A stretch of DNA of 64,000 nucleotides, taken from assembly GCF_007713685.1 (NCBI RefSeq), contig NZ_VMRJ01000005.1, positions 62,001 to 126,000 of the forward strand. Direction: 5' to 3'. This document shows positions 9,056 through 17,816 of the stretch, piece after piece. This DNA is from Hymenobacter setariae. GTDB lineage: Bacteria > Bacteroidota > Bacteroidia > Cytophagales > Hymenobacteraceae. A model generated the notes under the pieces. It made no database searches. It was not told the origin of the DNA and worked only from the letters and a program-made list of their open reading frames with translations. A program made the translations under genes and the position numbers. Position 1 is the first letter of the stretch, and each line of letters opens with the position of its first letter.

Positions 9056-10333
9056 CTATTTATGCTTTTTGAGCCATGCTTTGGCTTCTTTGTATTGCGT
9101 TGACTTATGGTCGGCTTTGTCGACTACCACGGCGTAGTAGCGGCGGGCGGCTTCCTTATCGTTGGCCTGGTCGGCGAGCTTAGCTAAGCTGGCGTTGGCG
9201 AAGAGGTAGAAGCCGCCTTCAGTTTCACCGTTGCTTTCGGCAAAGACAATGCAACGCTGATAAAAGTCCTTAGCTTTTGCCAAGTCTTTATACTTGAACT
9301 GCATGAGGTAGCCCAAAAAATAACTAGCGTAGCGGCCGCTGGAAGCTTCGTAGCCGGGCATGCCGGTATTTATCTTTTCCAGAATATCGCGGCTCACGCG
9401 CTCGCACTCGGTAAACTGGGCTTGGTCGAAGCAGAGGTAAGCGTAAAAACGCTCGAAATAGCCATTATCAGGGTATTTGCGGGCTAGGCCCTGAGCAACG
9501 GGGAAGGCCGCCGAAGTTTGGTGTTCTTCATTGTGCAGAATGCGCATGAGAAATACTTTGGCTTCGACGCTGGTGTAGAAGCCATTGGTGGCTACAGTAC
9601 GCAGCTGGTCGAGCCCAAGCTTTTTGTCGCCTTTGGGGAAGAAAAGCAGCACAGGCTTAAGCAGCGGATAGTTCTCCGGAATCCAGACGGCGTAGTAGTT
9701 AAAGAGAGCCTCACCAAACAGAAACTCGGGACTCAGGCCATTGGCTTCGCGGCTTTTTTGTAGGTAGTTGAGCGAGCGCTTGCTGCTGACGGTAGCCTTT
9801 CGCCAGTTGTGGCGCTCGGCGTTGAGGCGGGCATCGAAGCCGTTGGCAGCCGATAAGAAAAAATAGGCTTCGTAGTTTTTGGGGTCAGCCTTGGCCAACT
9901 GTTCACTGTAGGTGTTAGCCGTATCCATGTACGCATAGAATATCTTGTCGTACTGCTTGGTCTGGAAGTTGGTCGGCATAATCTTCCACCACGTGCTCAG
10001 CCCTAGCAGAAAATACGGCATGGGATGATGCGGGTAGCGGCGGCGCAACGAGCGAAATTGCTTTTCGGCTTTGTCGTACTTGAAATTGTAAAGATTCTGC
10101 ACAGCCCCATCGAGCTCTAGCTGAATGTCTTTGTCGAGCAGTAGCCAGCCTTTGGTATCCGTGTTAGGCAGCACATCTACATTACTAAGCTCTACATTGC
10201 GAATGGCCGAGTTTTGGCCAGCGCCGCGCCGCCGGGTGGTGTCGGCGGGCGTTTGCTGGGCGTAGCTTTGCAAGACTGGGCTGAGCAGGAGCAGCAACGA
10301 AAGCAGGCGCAAAAGCCGAAACAGAGCAGGCAT
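9056..10333 (-). CDS. Secreted TPR-repeat protein
   Basis: I place the start at ATG 10333 because this gives a clear signal peptide (MPALFRLLRLLSLLLLLSP, then QSYAQQ); the longer open frame to 10444 lacks such a start and would overlap the divergent peptidase gene. The mature protein of about 400 residues consists of helical tetratricopeptide-like repeats (for example YNFKYDKAEKQFRSLRRRYP and KDLAKAKDFYQRCIVFAES), which normally mediate protein contacts. It is probably periplasmic. It precedes the polytopic membrane protein by 2 bases, so the pair may form one envelope complex. No catalytic motif is visible. Confidence 0.75.
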   Translation of the reverse strand: MPALFRLLRLLSLLLLLSPVLQSYAQQTPADTTRRRGAGQNSAIRNVELSNVDVLPNTDTKGWLLLDKDIQLELDGAVQNLYNFKYDKAEKQFRSLRRRYPHHPMPYFLLGLSTWWKIMPTNFQTKQYDKIFYAYMDTANTYSEQLAKADPKNYEAYFFLSAANGFDARLNAERHNWRKATVSSKRSLNYLQKSREANGLSPEFLFGEALFNYYAVWIPENYPLLKPVLLFFPKGDKKLGLDQLRTVATNGFYTSVEAKVFLMRILHNEEHQTSAAFPVAQGLARKYPDNGYFERFYAYLCFDQAQFTECERVSRDILEKINTGMPGYEASSGRYASYFLGYLMQFKYKDLAKAKDFYQRCIVFAESNGETEGGFYLFANASLAKLADQANDKEAARRYYAVVVDKADHKSTQYKEAKAWLKKHK

Positions 10334-10442
10334 AGAAACAGAAGAAGCGACAGAAGGCCGCGGGGCCAAGGGTGGAAAGCTGGCTGCGGCTAGGCGAAAG
10401 TACGGCGGCGAACCTAGCTTTGATTGGTTTTTAGGGTTATAC

Positions 10443-11366
10443 ATGCCAATGCACTTGCTGCAAACACTTTGCCGGATACCGGCGCCTTCGGGCGAAGAAG
10501 CTTCGCTAACTCGCTTTCTGCTAGCCTACGTGCAAGAGCACGGCCCTGGGTGGCAACACCCGCCGCAAGTCATCCATGACGAGGCCCAGTTTCAGGACTG
10601 CTTGCTGCTGGTGTTTGGGCAGCCGCGCACAGCCGTGTTTGCGCACATCGACAGCGTTGGCTTCACGGTGCGCTACGGGCGCGAGCTGGTGCCCATTGGT
10701 GGGCCGGAGGGTAAGACGGGCTATCGACTGGTGGGATGCGATGCGCAAGGGGATATAGCATGTACGCTGACAGTTGAGGAAGAAACCGAGGCACTGGGCT
10801 ATGAGTTCAGCCGCGACATCGAGCGCGGTACCAGCCTCACATTTGCCTGCGACTTTCGCGAAACGGATACGACCGTGCAAAGCTGCTACCTCGACAACCG
10901 CCTAGGTGTCTGGAATGCCCTACGGCTAGCCGAAACGCTCGAGCACGGCATCATTGCGTTTTCGTGCGGGGAGGAGCACGGTGGCGGGTCGGTACCCTAT
11001 CTGGCGCGCTATATCCACGATACTTATGGCGTGCGGCAAGCGCTAATTTCGGACATCACGTGGGTGACGGAAGGCGTACACCTAGGGGCGGGCTGCGTCA
11101 TTTCACTGCGCGATTCGCTCATTCCGCGCCGCAGCTACGTCGAGCGCATTCGGCGAATAGCGAAAGCTAGCGGGGTGCCGCACCAGCTAGAGGTAGAAGG
11201 CGCGGGTGGCTCCGATGCTAAAGAGCTGCAGCGAAGCGACCGGGCCTGGGACTGGTGCTTTGTCGGCGCGCCTGAAGCGGAGGTGCACTCGCCCAACGAG
11301 CTGGTTGATAAGCGTGACATAGCCAGCATGCTTCAACTCTACCAGGTCTTAATGCGCGAGCTATAA
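10443..11366 (+). CDS. M42-family metallo-aminopeptidase
   Basis: A 307-residue cytosolic peptidase of the M20/M42 (glutamyl aminopeptidase/endoglucanase-like) type, which removes N-terminal residues using two metal ions. The expected ligands appear in order: FAHIDSVGF (His, Asp), YLDNRLG (Asp), FSCGEEHGGG (catalytic Glu pair), ISDITW (Asp) and a C-terminal VHSPNE (His). An early IPAPSGEE motif is typical of the family start. An in-frame ATG at 10449 is an alternative start. It is divergent from the TPR gene, with about 110 bases between the starts. Peptide specificity is not evident. Confidence 0.85.
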   Translation: MPMHLLQTLCRIPAPSGEEASLTRFLLAYVQEHGPGWQHPPQVIHDEAQFQDCLLLVFGQPRTAVFAHIDSVGFTVRYGRELVPIGGPEGKTGYRLVGCDAQGDIACTLTVEEETEALGYEFSRDIERGTSLTFACDFRETDTTVQSCYLDNRLGVWNALRLAETLEHGIIAFSCGEEHGGGSVPYLARYIHDTYGVRQALISDITWVTEGVHLGAGCVISLRDSLIPRRSYVERIRRIAKASGVPHQLEVEGAGGSDAKELQRSDRAWDWCFVGAPEAEVHSPNELVDKRDIASMLQLYQVLMREL

Positions 11367-11515
11367 GCCCTAGGTAGATAGCTGGGCAGCGTGCATGGCT
11401 GAGTCACTTAAGTTGTTTTAAGTATTTAGTAGCGCTTAGTTTGGCTGCCGCTCGAATACGCTTCTTAACCTTTAACCCTGCTTTCAGGTAGTAGGGGCGC
11501 ACTAATCTATACCCG

Positions 11516-12520
11516 ATGGTACCAACGCCTACTCAACAGATTTCGCCTGACTTATCCATTGTGGTGCCGCTCTATAATGAGGAGGCTAATATTGAGGCGT
11601 TATATCGGCGGTTGAAGACCGTGGTCGATGCCATGGGGGTTAGCTATCAGTTTGTGTTCATCAATGATGGCTCGCGCGACCGCACGCTGGCACTAGTGCA
11701 CGAGCTAAGCCGCCGCGACCAGCAGGTGTGCTATATCGACCTCAGCCGCAATTTTGGCCACCAGATTGCTGTCACGGCTGGTTTAGATAATTGCACCGGG
11801 GCGGCTGTAGTTATTATTGATGCTGACTTGCAGGACCCACCGGAGCTAATACCGCAGCTCTACGATAAGCTTCTGACGGGCTACGAGGTAGTATATGCCA
11901 AGCGCTTGTCGCGGCCCGGCGAAAACGCAGCCAAGCTCATGACAGCTAAGCTGTTTTACCGCACCTTGGCGGCTATCACCCATGTGTCGATTCCGGTCGA
12001 TACGGGCGATTTCCGCATTATCTCCCGCAAGGTGGTGGAGGCGCTCAAGCTCATGCCCGAGCAAAATAAATTTCTGCGCGGCCAGATATCCTGGATTGGC
12101 TTTCGGCAAACCTATGTAGAGTATGACCGGGCCCAGCGCGCCGGCGGTGAAACGGGCTACACCTACAGCAAAATGCTGCGGCTGGCAATTGACGGTATCA
12201 CGGCGTTTTCGGATTTTCCGCTCAAGCTAGCGTCGCTCAGTGGGTTTGTGGTGTCCGGCATTTCGTTCTTAGTTATGCTTTACACCTTGTATTCGCGCTT
12301 CGTCACGCACGATTACCAGCCGGGCTGGGCCTCGCTCATGATAAGCATTCTGTTCTTGGGCGGTGTGCAGCTGATTGCCATTGGCATCATCGGTGAGTAC
12401 ATCGGGCGGCTGTCGGCTAATGTGCGCCAGCGCCCCTTGTACTTAGTAGCTGATACCAACATTCAACCGGCAGTTTCTTATGAGGAAAGCCGGGTAGCTA
12501 CTCCGGCTGGCCGCCGGTGA
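11516..12520 (+). CDS. GtrB-like polyprenyl-phosphate glycosyltransferase (GT2)
   Basis: A 334-residue membrane-bound family-2 glycosyltransferase of the dolichol-phosphate mannosyltransferase/GtrB group, which attaches a sugar to undecaprenyl phosphate. The catalytic domain shows SIVVPLYNEEANIEALY, FINDGSRDRT and IDADLQDPPELI (metal-binding Asp residues). Two hydrophobic segments near residues 240-265 and 275-300 form the C-terminal membrane anchor (LSGFVVSGISFLVMLY; GGVQLIAIGIIGEYIGR). The product would feed glycan or lipid A modification on the outer face of the inner membrane. No flippase or second transferase is adjacent. Confidence 0.9.
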   Translation: MVPTPTQQISPDLSIVVPLYNEEANIEALYRRLKTVVDAMGVSYQFVFINDGSRDRTLALVHELSRRDQQVCYIDLSRNFGHQIAVTAGLDNCTGAAVVIIDADLQDPPELIPQLYDKLLTGYEVVYAKRLSRPGENAAKLMTAKLFYRTLAAITHVSIPVDTGDFRIISRKVVEALKLMPEQNKFLRGQISWIGFRQTYVEYDRAQRAGGETGYTYSKMLRLAIDGITAFSDFPLKLASLSGFVVSGISFLVMLYTLYSRFVTHDYQPGWASLMISILFLGGVQLIAIGIIGEYIGRLSANVRQRPLYLVADTNIQPAVSYEESRVATPAGRR

Positions 12521-12578
12521 GCTGGCGCGGCGCCTAGGTAGGTATTGGAGAGCCGTGGGGCGGCAAAAGCCAGTGAGC

Positions 12579-12608
12579 TTGCTCGAAAAGCAAATTCGCT
12601 TACATTTA
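12579..12608 (+). promoter_or_regulatory. Predicted promoter of hppA
   Basis: TTG (12579-12581), 19-base spacer, then TACATTTA (12601-12608). This matches the Bacteroidota -33/-7 pattern TTG-N19-TAnnTTTG except for the last base. It lies 36 bases before the hppA start codon. Confidence 0.6.
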
Positions 12609-12644
12609 CCAGCCTAACTTCTTCCCACTCAGCTCACTCAGCTT

Positions 12645-14885
12645 ATGCCTACTATTCTCTACGCCGTGCCCGCGCTGGGCCTGCTAGCGCTCCTGTATAC
12701 CTGGCTGCGTGCAGGCTGGGTAGCCCGCCAAGATGCCGGTGATGCCCATATGCAAACCATTGCCGGTTACATTGCCGACGGGGCCATTGCCTTCCTCAAG
12801 GCCGAGTATAAGGTGCTGGCTTTGTTTGCGCTTATCGCCTCGGTCTTTTTGGGCTACTTAGGCTTCACGGGCGAGAAATCCAGCCCGGTTATCATCATTG
12901 CCTTTTTGATTGGCGCGGTGTTTTCGGCTACGGCGGGCTTCATCGGAATGAAAATCGCGACCAAAGCCAACGTGCGCACGGCCCAAGCAGCGCGCACATC
13001 GCTGAGCCAAGCGCTGAGCGTGTCGTTTTCGGGCGGCTCGGTGATGGGCATGGGCGTGGCGGGGCTAGCCGTGCTGGGGCTAGGTGCATTGTTTATCGTG
13101 TTCTACCAGCTATTTGTGGTGCGACTGCACGGCACGGCCAGCGGCGTGGAAATGGAAAAAGCGCTGGAAGTGCTCACCGGCTTTTCCCTAGGTGCCGAAA
13201 GTATCGCACTTTTTGCCCGGGTGGGCGGAGGTATTTATACCAAAGCGGCCGACGTGGGCGCCGACCTCGTGGGCAAAGTAGAAGCTGGCATTCCGGAAGA
13301 TGACCCCCGCAACCCGGCTACCATTGCCGACAATGTGGGCGACAACGTGGGTGACGTAGCGGGCATGGGCGCCGACCTATTTGGCTCCTACGTGGCCACC
13401 ATTCTGGCCACGATGGTGCTGGGGCGCGAGGTGCACCTAGGCAGCCCCGACCAGTTTGGCGGGCTCTCACCCATCTTGCTGCCAATGGCAGTGGCTGGCC
13501 TAGGTATTATAGCCTCGCTAGTGGGCATCTTGCTAGTGCGGGTGAAGGAAGGCGGCAACGTGCAGGCAGCCCTCAACTTTGGTAATTATGCCTCAGTAAT
13601 CGTATCGGCAGTATTCTCCTATTTCTTGATAAAGTGGCTGTTGCCGGCCGGCGACATTACCGTGCGCGGCTTCACCTTCGATGCCAACCACGTGTTTTAC
13701 GCCGTATTGGTGGGGCTGTCCGTGGGCACGCTCATGAGCATCATCACGGAGTACTACACCGCTATGGGCAAGCGCCCGGTCCTTAGCATTGTGCAGCAAA
13801 GCAGCACCGGCCACGCTACCACCGTGATAGGCGGGTTGGCCGTGGGCATGGAAAGTACCGTGCTGCCCATCTTGGTGCTGGCGGCAGGCATTGTGCTGAG
13901 CTATGAGGCGGCTGGCCTTTATGGCGTGGCCATTGCGGCGGCTGGCATGATGGCCACTACCGCCATGCAACTAGCCATCGATGCCTTTGGCCCCATCGCC
14001 GACAACGCTGGTGGCATCGCCGAAATGAGCGAGCTGCCCAAGGAAGTGCGCGAGCGCACCGATATTCTAGACGCGGTAGGCAACACTACGGCGGCCACTG
14101 GCAAGGGCTTCGCCATTGCGTCGGCGGCGCTCACCTCGCTGGCGCTATTCGCGGCATTTATGGGCACGGCACATATCGATGCTATTGATATTTCGAACGC
14201 GCGGGTGCTGGCCGGCCTATTTGTGGGGGCCATGATACCGTTCATCTTCTCCGCGCTGGCTATTTCAGCAGTGGGCCGGGCTGCCATGGCAATGGTGCAG
14301 GAAGTGCGGCGGCAGTTCCGCGAGATTCCGGGCATCATGGAAGGCACCGGGCGCCCCGAGTATGAAAAGTGCGTAGCCATCAGTACGCAGGCCGCTATTC
14401 GGGAGATGGTTTTGCCGGGCGCCATTGCGCTTCTCACGCCCATTGCCGTCGGGTTTTTGTTTGGGCCCGAGGTCTTAGGTGGCACGCTGGCCGGCGTCAC
14501 GGTGAGCGGCGTGCTCATGGCCATGTTTCAGAGCAACGCCGGCGGTGCCTGGGACAATGCCAAAAAGTCGTTTGAGAAGGGGGTGATGGTCGATGGCAAA
14601 ATGCAGTTTAAGGGCTCTGATGCGCACAAAGCCAGTGTGACGGGTGACACCGTGGGCGACCCATTTAAAGACACGAGCGGCCCGAGCATGAATATTCTCA
14701 TCAAGCTCATGAGCATTGTATCGCTCGTTATTGCCCCGCACATTGCCCGCGTGGGCGATGCCCGCAGCGTAGCCCCTGTGCACTTGCCCCAAAGCTTGGA
14801 GCTAAGCCAGCCTAGGGTGCGCTTTGCCCAGTTCACTCCCGCCGCTGAGGCCGTGCTGCGCACCGTGCTGCACCAAGGACATTGA
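12645..14885 (+). CDS. hppA: Membrane-bound ion-pumping pyrophosphatase, predicted K+-dependent
   Basis: Hydrolyses pyrophosphate and uses the energy to pump H+ or Na+ out of the cytoplasm. The 746-residue length and about 16 hydrophobic segments fit the family. The pyrophosphate/Mg site is plain (EDDPRNPATIADNVGDNVGD, about residues 216-235), as are GGGIYTKAADVGADLVGK and the C-terminal GGAWDNAKK and GDTVGDPFKDTSGP. The segment GNTTAATGKG near residue 480 has Ala where K+-independent enzymes carry Lys, so potassium dependence is expected from family knowledge. Whether it pumps Na+, H+ or both needs comparison of the gate glutamate. It is followed by hpt, whose reaction releases pyrophosphate. 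Confidence 0.95.
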   Translation: MPTILYAVPALGLLALLYTWLRAGWVARQDAGDAHMQTIAGYIADGAIAFLKAEYKVLALFALIASVFLGYLGFTGEKSSPVIIIAFLIGAVFSATAGFIGMKIATKANVRTAQAARTSLSQALSVSFSGGSVMGMGVAGLAVLGLGALFIVFYQLFVVRLHGTASGVEMEKALEVLTGFSLGAESIALFARVGGGIYTKAADVGADLVGKVEAGIPEDDPRNPATIADNVGDNVGDVAGMGADLFGSYVATILATMVLGREVHLGSPDQFGGLSPILLPMAVAGLGIIASLVGILLVRVKEGGNVQAALNFGNYASVIVSAVFSYFLIKWLLPAGDITVRGFTFDANHVFYAVLVGLSVGTLMSIITEYYTAMGKRPVLSIVQQSSTGHATTVIGGLAVGMESTVLPILVLAAGIVLSYEAAGLYGVAIAAAGMMATTAMQLAIDAFGPIADNAGGIAEMSELPKEVRERTDILDAVGNTTAATGKGFAIASAALTSLALFAAFMGTAHIDAIDISNARVLAGLFVGAMIPFIFSALAISAVGRAAMAMVQEVRRQFREIPGIMEGTGRPEYEKCVAISTQAAIREMVLPGAIALLTPIAVGFLFGPEVLGGTLAGVTVSGVLMAMFQSNAGGAWDNAKKSFEKGVMVDGKMQFKGSDAHKASVTGDTVGDPFKDTSGPSMNILIKLMSIVSLVIAPHIARVGDARSVAPVHLPQSLELSQPRVRFAQFTPAAEAVLRTVLHQGH

Positions 14886-14953
14886 GGAGAGCGGTGGCTA
14901 CCTAGGTAACCTAGGAAATTTGGCCGCCTCAATTCTTCATTCCGCATTCAGCG

Positions 14954-14961
14954 TACCTTTG
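14954..14961 (+). promoter_or_regulatory. Predicted -7 element of the hpt promoter
   Basis: TACCTTTG matches the Bacteroidota -7 consensus TAnnTTTG exactly, 35 bases before the hpt start. I see no well-spaced TTG for the -33 element. Confidence 0.5.
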
Positions 14962-14996
14962 CACCCCAAACGGCCGCTCGGGCCGCTTCTTAGCGC

Positions 14997-15536
14997 ATGG
15001 GTCACCCCCTTATTACCCTTCACGACAAGGCTTTCCGGCCTTATTTGTCGGCCGCCGAAATAGGCGTAGCTATCGACCAAGTAGCAGCTCGCCTCAATGC
15101 TGATTACGCTGGCCGCCGCCCGCTATTTGTGGTAGTGCTCACTGGCGGCTTCATGTTCGCCACCGACTTGCTGAAGCGGTTCACTGGCGAGTGCGAGATT
15201 GTGTTCATTCGCGTGGCATCTTACGAAGGCACCGAGAGCACCGGTAAGATTCAGGAGATTCTGGGCTTGCGCGAAGACGTGCAAGGCCGTGATATTATTC
15301 TGGTCGAAGACATTGTGGACACGGGCACCACCCTGCACCACCTGCTGCCCTCGCTACAAGCCAACCAGCCTGCCTCCATCGAGATTGCGGCCATGTTCTA
15401 CAAGCCAGCTAGCCTACGCTATGACCTGACGCTAACCTACATGGCAATGGAGATTCCAAATGATTTTGTAGTGGGCTACGGCCTCGACTACGACGGCCTA
15501 GGTCGCAACCTCCCCGACGTTTACGTGGCGGCGTAG
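14997..15536 (+). CDS. hpt: Hypoxanthine phosphoribosyltransferase
   Basis: Salvages hypoxanthine (and usually guanine) by transfer of phosphoribose from PRPP, giving IMP or GMP and pyrophosphate. The 179-residue length is normal. The PRPP-binding motif IILVEDIVDTGTTL lies at about residues 100-113, preceded by the flexible-loop region with SYEGTESTGKIQ and the early VVLTGGFMFATDLL. The C-terminal VVGYGLDYDGLGRNLPDVYV is typical of HPRT. It sits between the membrane pyrophosphatase and adenylate kinase, so nucleotide salvage genes are grouped here. Confidence 0.95.
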   Translation: MGHPLITLHDKAFRPYLSAAEIGVAIDQVAARLNADYAGRRPLFVVVLTGGFMFATDLLKRFTGECEIVFIRVASYEGTESTGKIQEILGLREDVQGRDIILVEDIVDTGTTLHHLLPSLQANQPASIEIAAMFYKPASLRYDLTLTYMAMEIPNDFVVGYGLDYDGLGRNLPDVYVAA

Positions 15537-15602
15537 CTTTATTTTTACGTAGCCCAGCCCCCTTTTTGCCTGCTCCGGCGCCCTGCTTTACTACCTCTTT
15601 TT

Positions 15603-16226
15603 ATGCTAAATATCGTTTTATTCGGTCCTCCCGGCGCGGGCAAGGGCACGCAAAGCCAGAAGCTGATTGCCCAGTACAACCTTGTGCACCTGAGCACCGG
15701 CGACCTGCTCCGGGCCCAGATTGCAGAGGGCACCGAGCTTGGCCTGAAAGCCAAAAAGCTGATGGATGAAGGCCTGCTTGTGCCCGACGAAGTAGTAATC
15801 GGGATGATTGGCCACGCCCTGAGCAAAAACCAGCAGGCAGCGGGCTTCATCTTCGACGGCTTTCCGCGCACCGTGGCCCAGGCCGAAAGCCTCGACCAAC
15901 TCCTGACTCAGCACAACACCAAAGTTGCCTGCATGATAGCCCTCGAAGTAGGGGAGGAGGAGCTCGTGAAGCGCCTGCTCGAGCGCGGCAAAACCAGTGG
16001 CCGCGTCGATGACCAAGACGAAACCAAAATCCGCCGCCGCGTGCAAGTGTATAACACCGAAACCGCGCAAGTAGCTGGCTACTACGCTGGCCAGCAAAAG
16101 TTTCATGCCCTCAACGGCATCGGTGAGATTGAGGCTATTTATACGCAAATCTGCACGCTGATTGACCAGCACAAAGCCGCCGATGCCGAAACGCCGGCCG
16201 CGGCTACGCGCGAGGTGCAAGCCTAG
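15603..16226 (+). CDS. adk: Adenylate kinase
   Basis: Interconverts ATP plus AMP with two ADP. The P-loop GPPGAGKGT is at residues 8-16, followed by the AMP-binding LVHLSTGDLLRAQI and FIFDGFPRTVAQAE segments. The lid is short (RGKTSGRVDDQDETKIRRR) with no zinc-binding cysteines, as in many Gram-negative enzymes. Length is 207 residues; the last 20 are an Ala-rich tail. It is 66 bases after hpt on the same strand. A REP-like palindrome separates it from obg. Confidence 0.95.
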   Translation: MLNIVLFGPPGAGKGTQSQKLIAQYNLVHLSTGDLLRAQIAEGTELGLKAKKLMDEGLLVPDEVVIGMIGHALSKNQQAAGFIFDGFPRTVAQAESLDQLLTQHNTKVACMIALEVGEEELVKRLLERGKTSGRVDDQDETKIRRRVQVYNTETAQVAGYYAGQQKFHALNGIGEIEAIYTQICTLIDQHKAADAETPAAATREVQA

Positions 16227-16251
16227 GGCGGCCCCCTTTTATAAAATCCGT

Positions 16252-16356
16252 CTGTCATCCTGAGCTTGCGAAGGACCTTATTACGGCTGGAATCGTTGGA
16301 TAGCATTGCCAATGACCCGGACTTTGATAAGGTCCTTCGCAGGCTCAGGATGATAG
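16252..16356. repeat. REP-like palindrome A (adk-obg gap)
   Basis: Two 30-base arms (16252-16281 and 16327-16356) are inverted copies with two differences and a 45-base centre. The arm contains CTGAGCTTGCGAAGGACCTT. The same core recurs with changes at 18.45, 36.62, 47.68 and 53.91 kb, always between genes, which suggests a dispersed family. Confidence 0.8.
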
Positions 16357-16383
16357 TTTTTTAGTAACTACAGACTTACCCCA

Positions 16384-17379
16384 GTGGCTAATAACAACTT
16401 CATTGACTACGTTAAAATAACCTGCCGCTCGGGCAAGGGCGGCGCGGGCTCGCACCACTTCTTTCGAGCCAAGGGCCTGCCCAATGGCGGCCCCGATGGC
16501 GGCGATGGCGGCCGCGGCGGTCACATCATTCTGGAAGGCAACTCGCAGCTTTGGACCCTGCTGCACCTACAATACCGCAAGCACCTCTTTGCCCAAGATG
16601 GTGAAGGCGGTGGCGAAAACCTGCGTACCGGCGCCCAGGGCGAAGATATTGTGATTCAGGTGCCTTTAGGTACCGTGGCGCGCGATGCTGAAACCGGCGA
16701 GGTCAAGCTCGAAATAACCGAGCACGGCCAGCGCCTTATCCTTACGCCTGGCGGGCGAGGCGGGCTGGGCAACGACCACTTCAAGTCGGCCACCAATCAG
16801 GCCCCCCAGTACGCGCAGCCCGGCGGCCCGGCCATTGAGGAGCAGGTGATTCTGGAACTGAAGCTACTGGCCGACGTGGGCCTCGTAGGCTTCCCCAACG
16901 CGGGCAAAAGCACGCTGCTCTCAGTAGTGTCGGCGGCCAAACCCAAGATTGCGGACTACGCCTTTACGACGCTGGTACCTAACCTAGGCGTGGTGGCGTA
17001 TCGTGATTATCAGTCGTTTGTGATGGCCGACATTCCGGGCATCATTGAGGGCGCAGCCGAAGGCAAGGGCCTAGGTACCCGCTTCCTGCGTCATATCGAG
17101 CGCAACTCCATGCTGCTCTTTATGATAAGCTGCGACAGCCTCGACGTAGCCGCTGAGTACCGCATACTCCTCAGCGAGCTGGAGCAGCACAACCCCGAGC
17201 TGCTGGATAAAAAGCGCCTGCTTGCCATCACCAAATCGGATATGCTGGACGAGGAATTGGAAGCCGAGCTGCTCGCTTCGCTGCCCGCCGATATGCCGCC
17301 CACCATCTTCATTTCCAGCCTCACGAATAAGAATATTCAGCCGCTGAAAGATATGATTTGGAAGGCGCTGCACGAGTAG
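16384..17379 (+). CDS. obg: Obg/CgtA GTPase
   Basis: Essential ribosome-associated GTPase. The start is GTG at 16384, which gives the usual N-terminus (MANNNFIDYVKI once initiated). The glycine-rich Obg domain covers about residues 1-158 (GGPDGGDGGRGGHIILEG and related turns). The G domain begins with GFPNAGKST (about residues 169-177), then DIPGIIEGAAEGKGLG (switch II) and TKSD. The 331-residue length means the C-terminal OCT domain is absent, as in other Bacteroidota. The gene stands just after a REP-like palindrome, and the GTG start lies only 28 bases beyond that repeat. Confidence 0.95.
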   Translation: MANNNFIDYVKITCRSGKGGAGSHHFFRAKGLPNGGPDGGDGGRGGHIILEGNSQLWTLLHLQYRKHLFAQDGEGGGENLRTGAQGEDIVIQVPLGTVARDAETGEVKLEITEHGQRLILTPGGRGGLGNDHFKSATNQAPQYAQPGGPAIEEQVILELKLLADVGLVGFPNAGKSTLLSVVSAAKPKIADYAFTTLVPNLGVVAYRDYQSFVMADIPGIIEGAAEGKGLGTRFLRHIERNSMLLFMISCDSLDVAAEYRILLSELEQHNPELLDKKRLLAITKSDMLDEELEAELLASLPADMPPTIFISSLTNKNIQPLKDMIWKALHE

Positions 17380-17385
17380 TGAGTG

Positions 17386-17709
17386 CTACGCGTTCAAATT
17401 AATGCCCGTGGGTGAGTAGTCACCTAGGTCAGCATCCTTTGGCAGCGCTACCACATGCACGTAAATAGCAAAGTCAGCTTCAGAGTTGCCTAATGTCTGA
17501 CGAAGTTTTTGAGGGATAGGCTTTAGCCGTTCTGCCCATTCGGGTAGGAGTCGAAAAGCTGGATGGGTGCTTGGCGGAATTAGAAACGCACAACCTTCCT
17601 CGGCGGCTACAACAACGCCAGTTTGTACTTGCCATCTTTCTTTACCATCGGCCTCGTCTATGAAAACGACCGCTAGTAAGTGATTTAGTAAGTCTTCAAA
17701 GTGATACAT
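17386..17709 (-). CDS. Hypothetical protein
   Basis: A 107-residue protein on the opposite strand, ending 6 bases from the end of obg. I do not recognise the family. It has a hydrophobic N-terminal half (LLNHLLAVVFIDEADG), a central GVVVAAEEGCAFLIPPS and a short polar tail; no membrane segment or signal peptide is convincing. Codon use looks like the neighbours, and start (ATG) and stop fit neatly in the gap between obg and grpE, so it is probably a real small gene rather than chance. Confidence 0.5.
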   Translation of the reverse strand: MYHFEDLLNHLLAVVFIDEADGKERWQVQTGVVVAAEEGCAFLIPPSTHPAFRLLPEWAERLKPIPQKLRQTLGNSEADFAIYVHVVALPKDADLGDYSPTGINLNA

Positions 17710-17816
17710 ACTTAACTTACTAGAGTAGATATAAGCGAAAGATAGTGTTGGTCAATGTGCCAACTTGTCACCCTCCTTTGCTTTGGCAAACTCCTTGCGC
17801 CTGACCTGCCGCCCCT

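Noticed and set aside
12545..12742. 65-codon frame before hppA
   Set aside because: It covers the hppA promoter and overlaps the hppA start in another frame.
13919..14524. 201-codon antisense frame over the membrane pyrophosphatase gene
   Set aside because: Low-complexity Ala/Ser/Met composition, no family, and complete overlap with a strongly conserved gene.
15618..16220. 200-codon antisense frame over adk
   Set aside because: Only reflects the codon bias of adk; no start signal, no domain.
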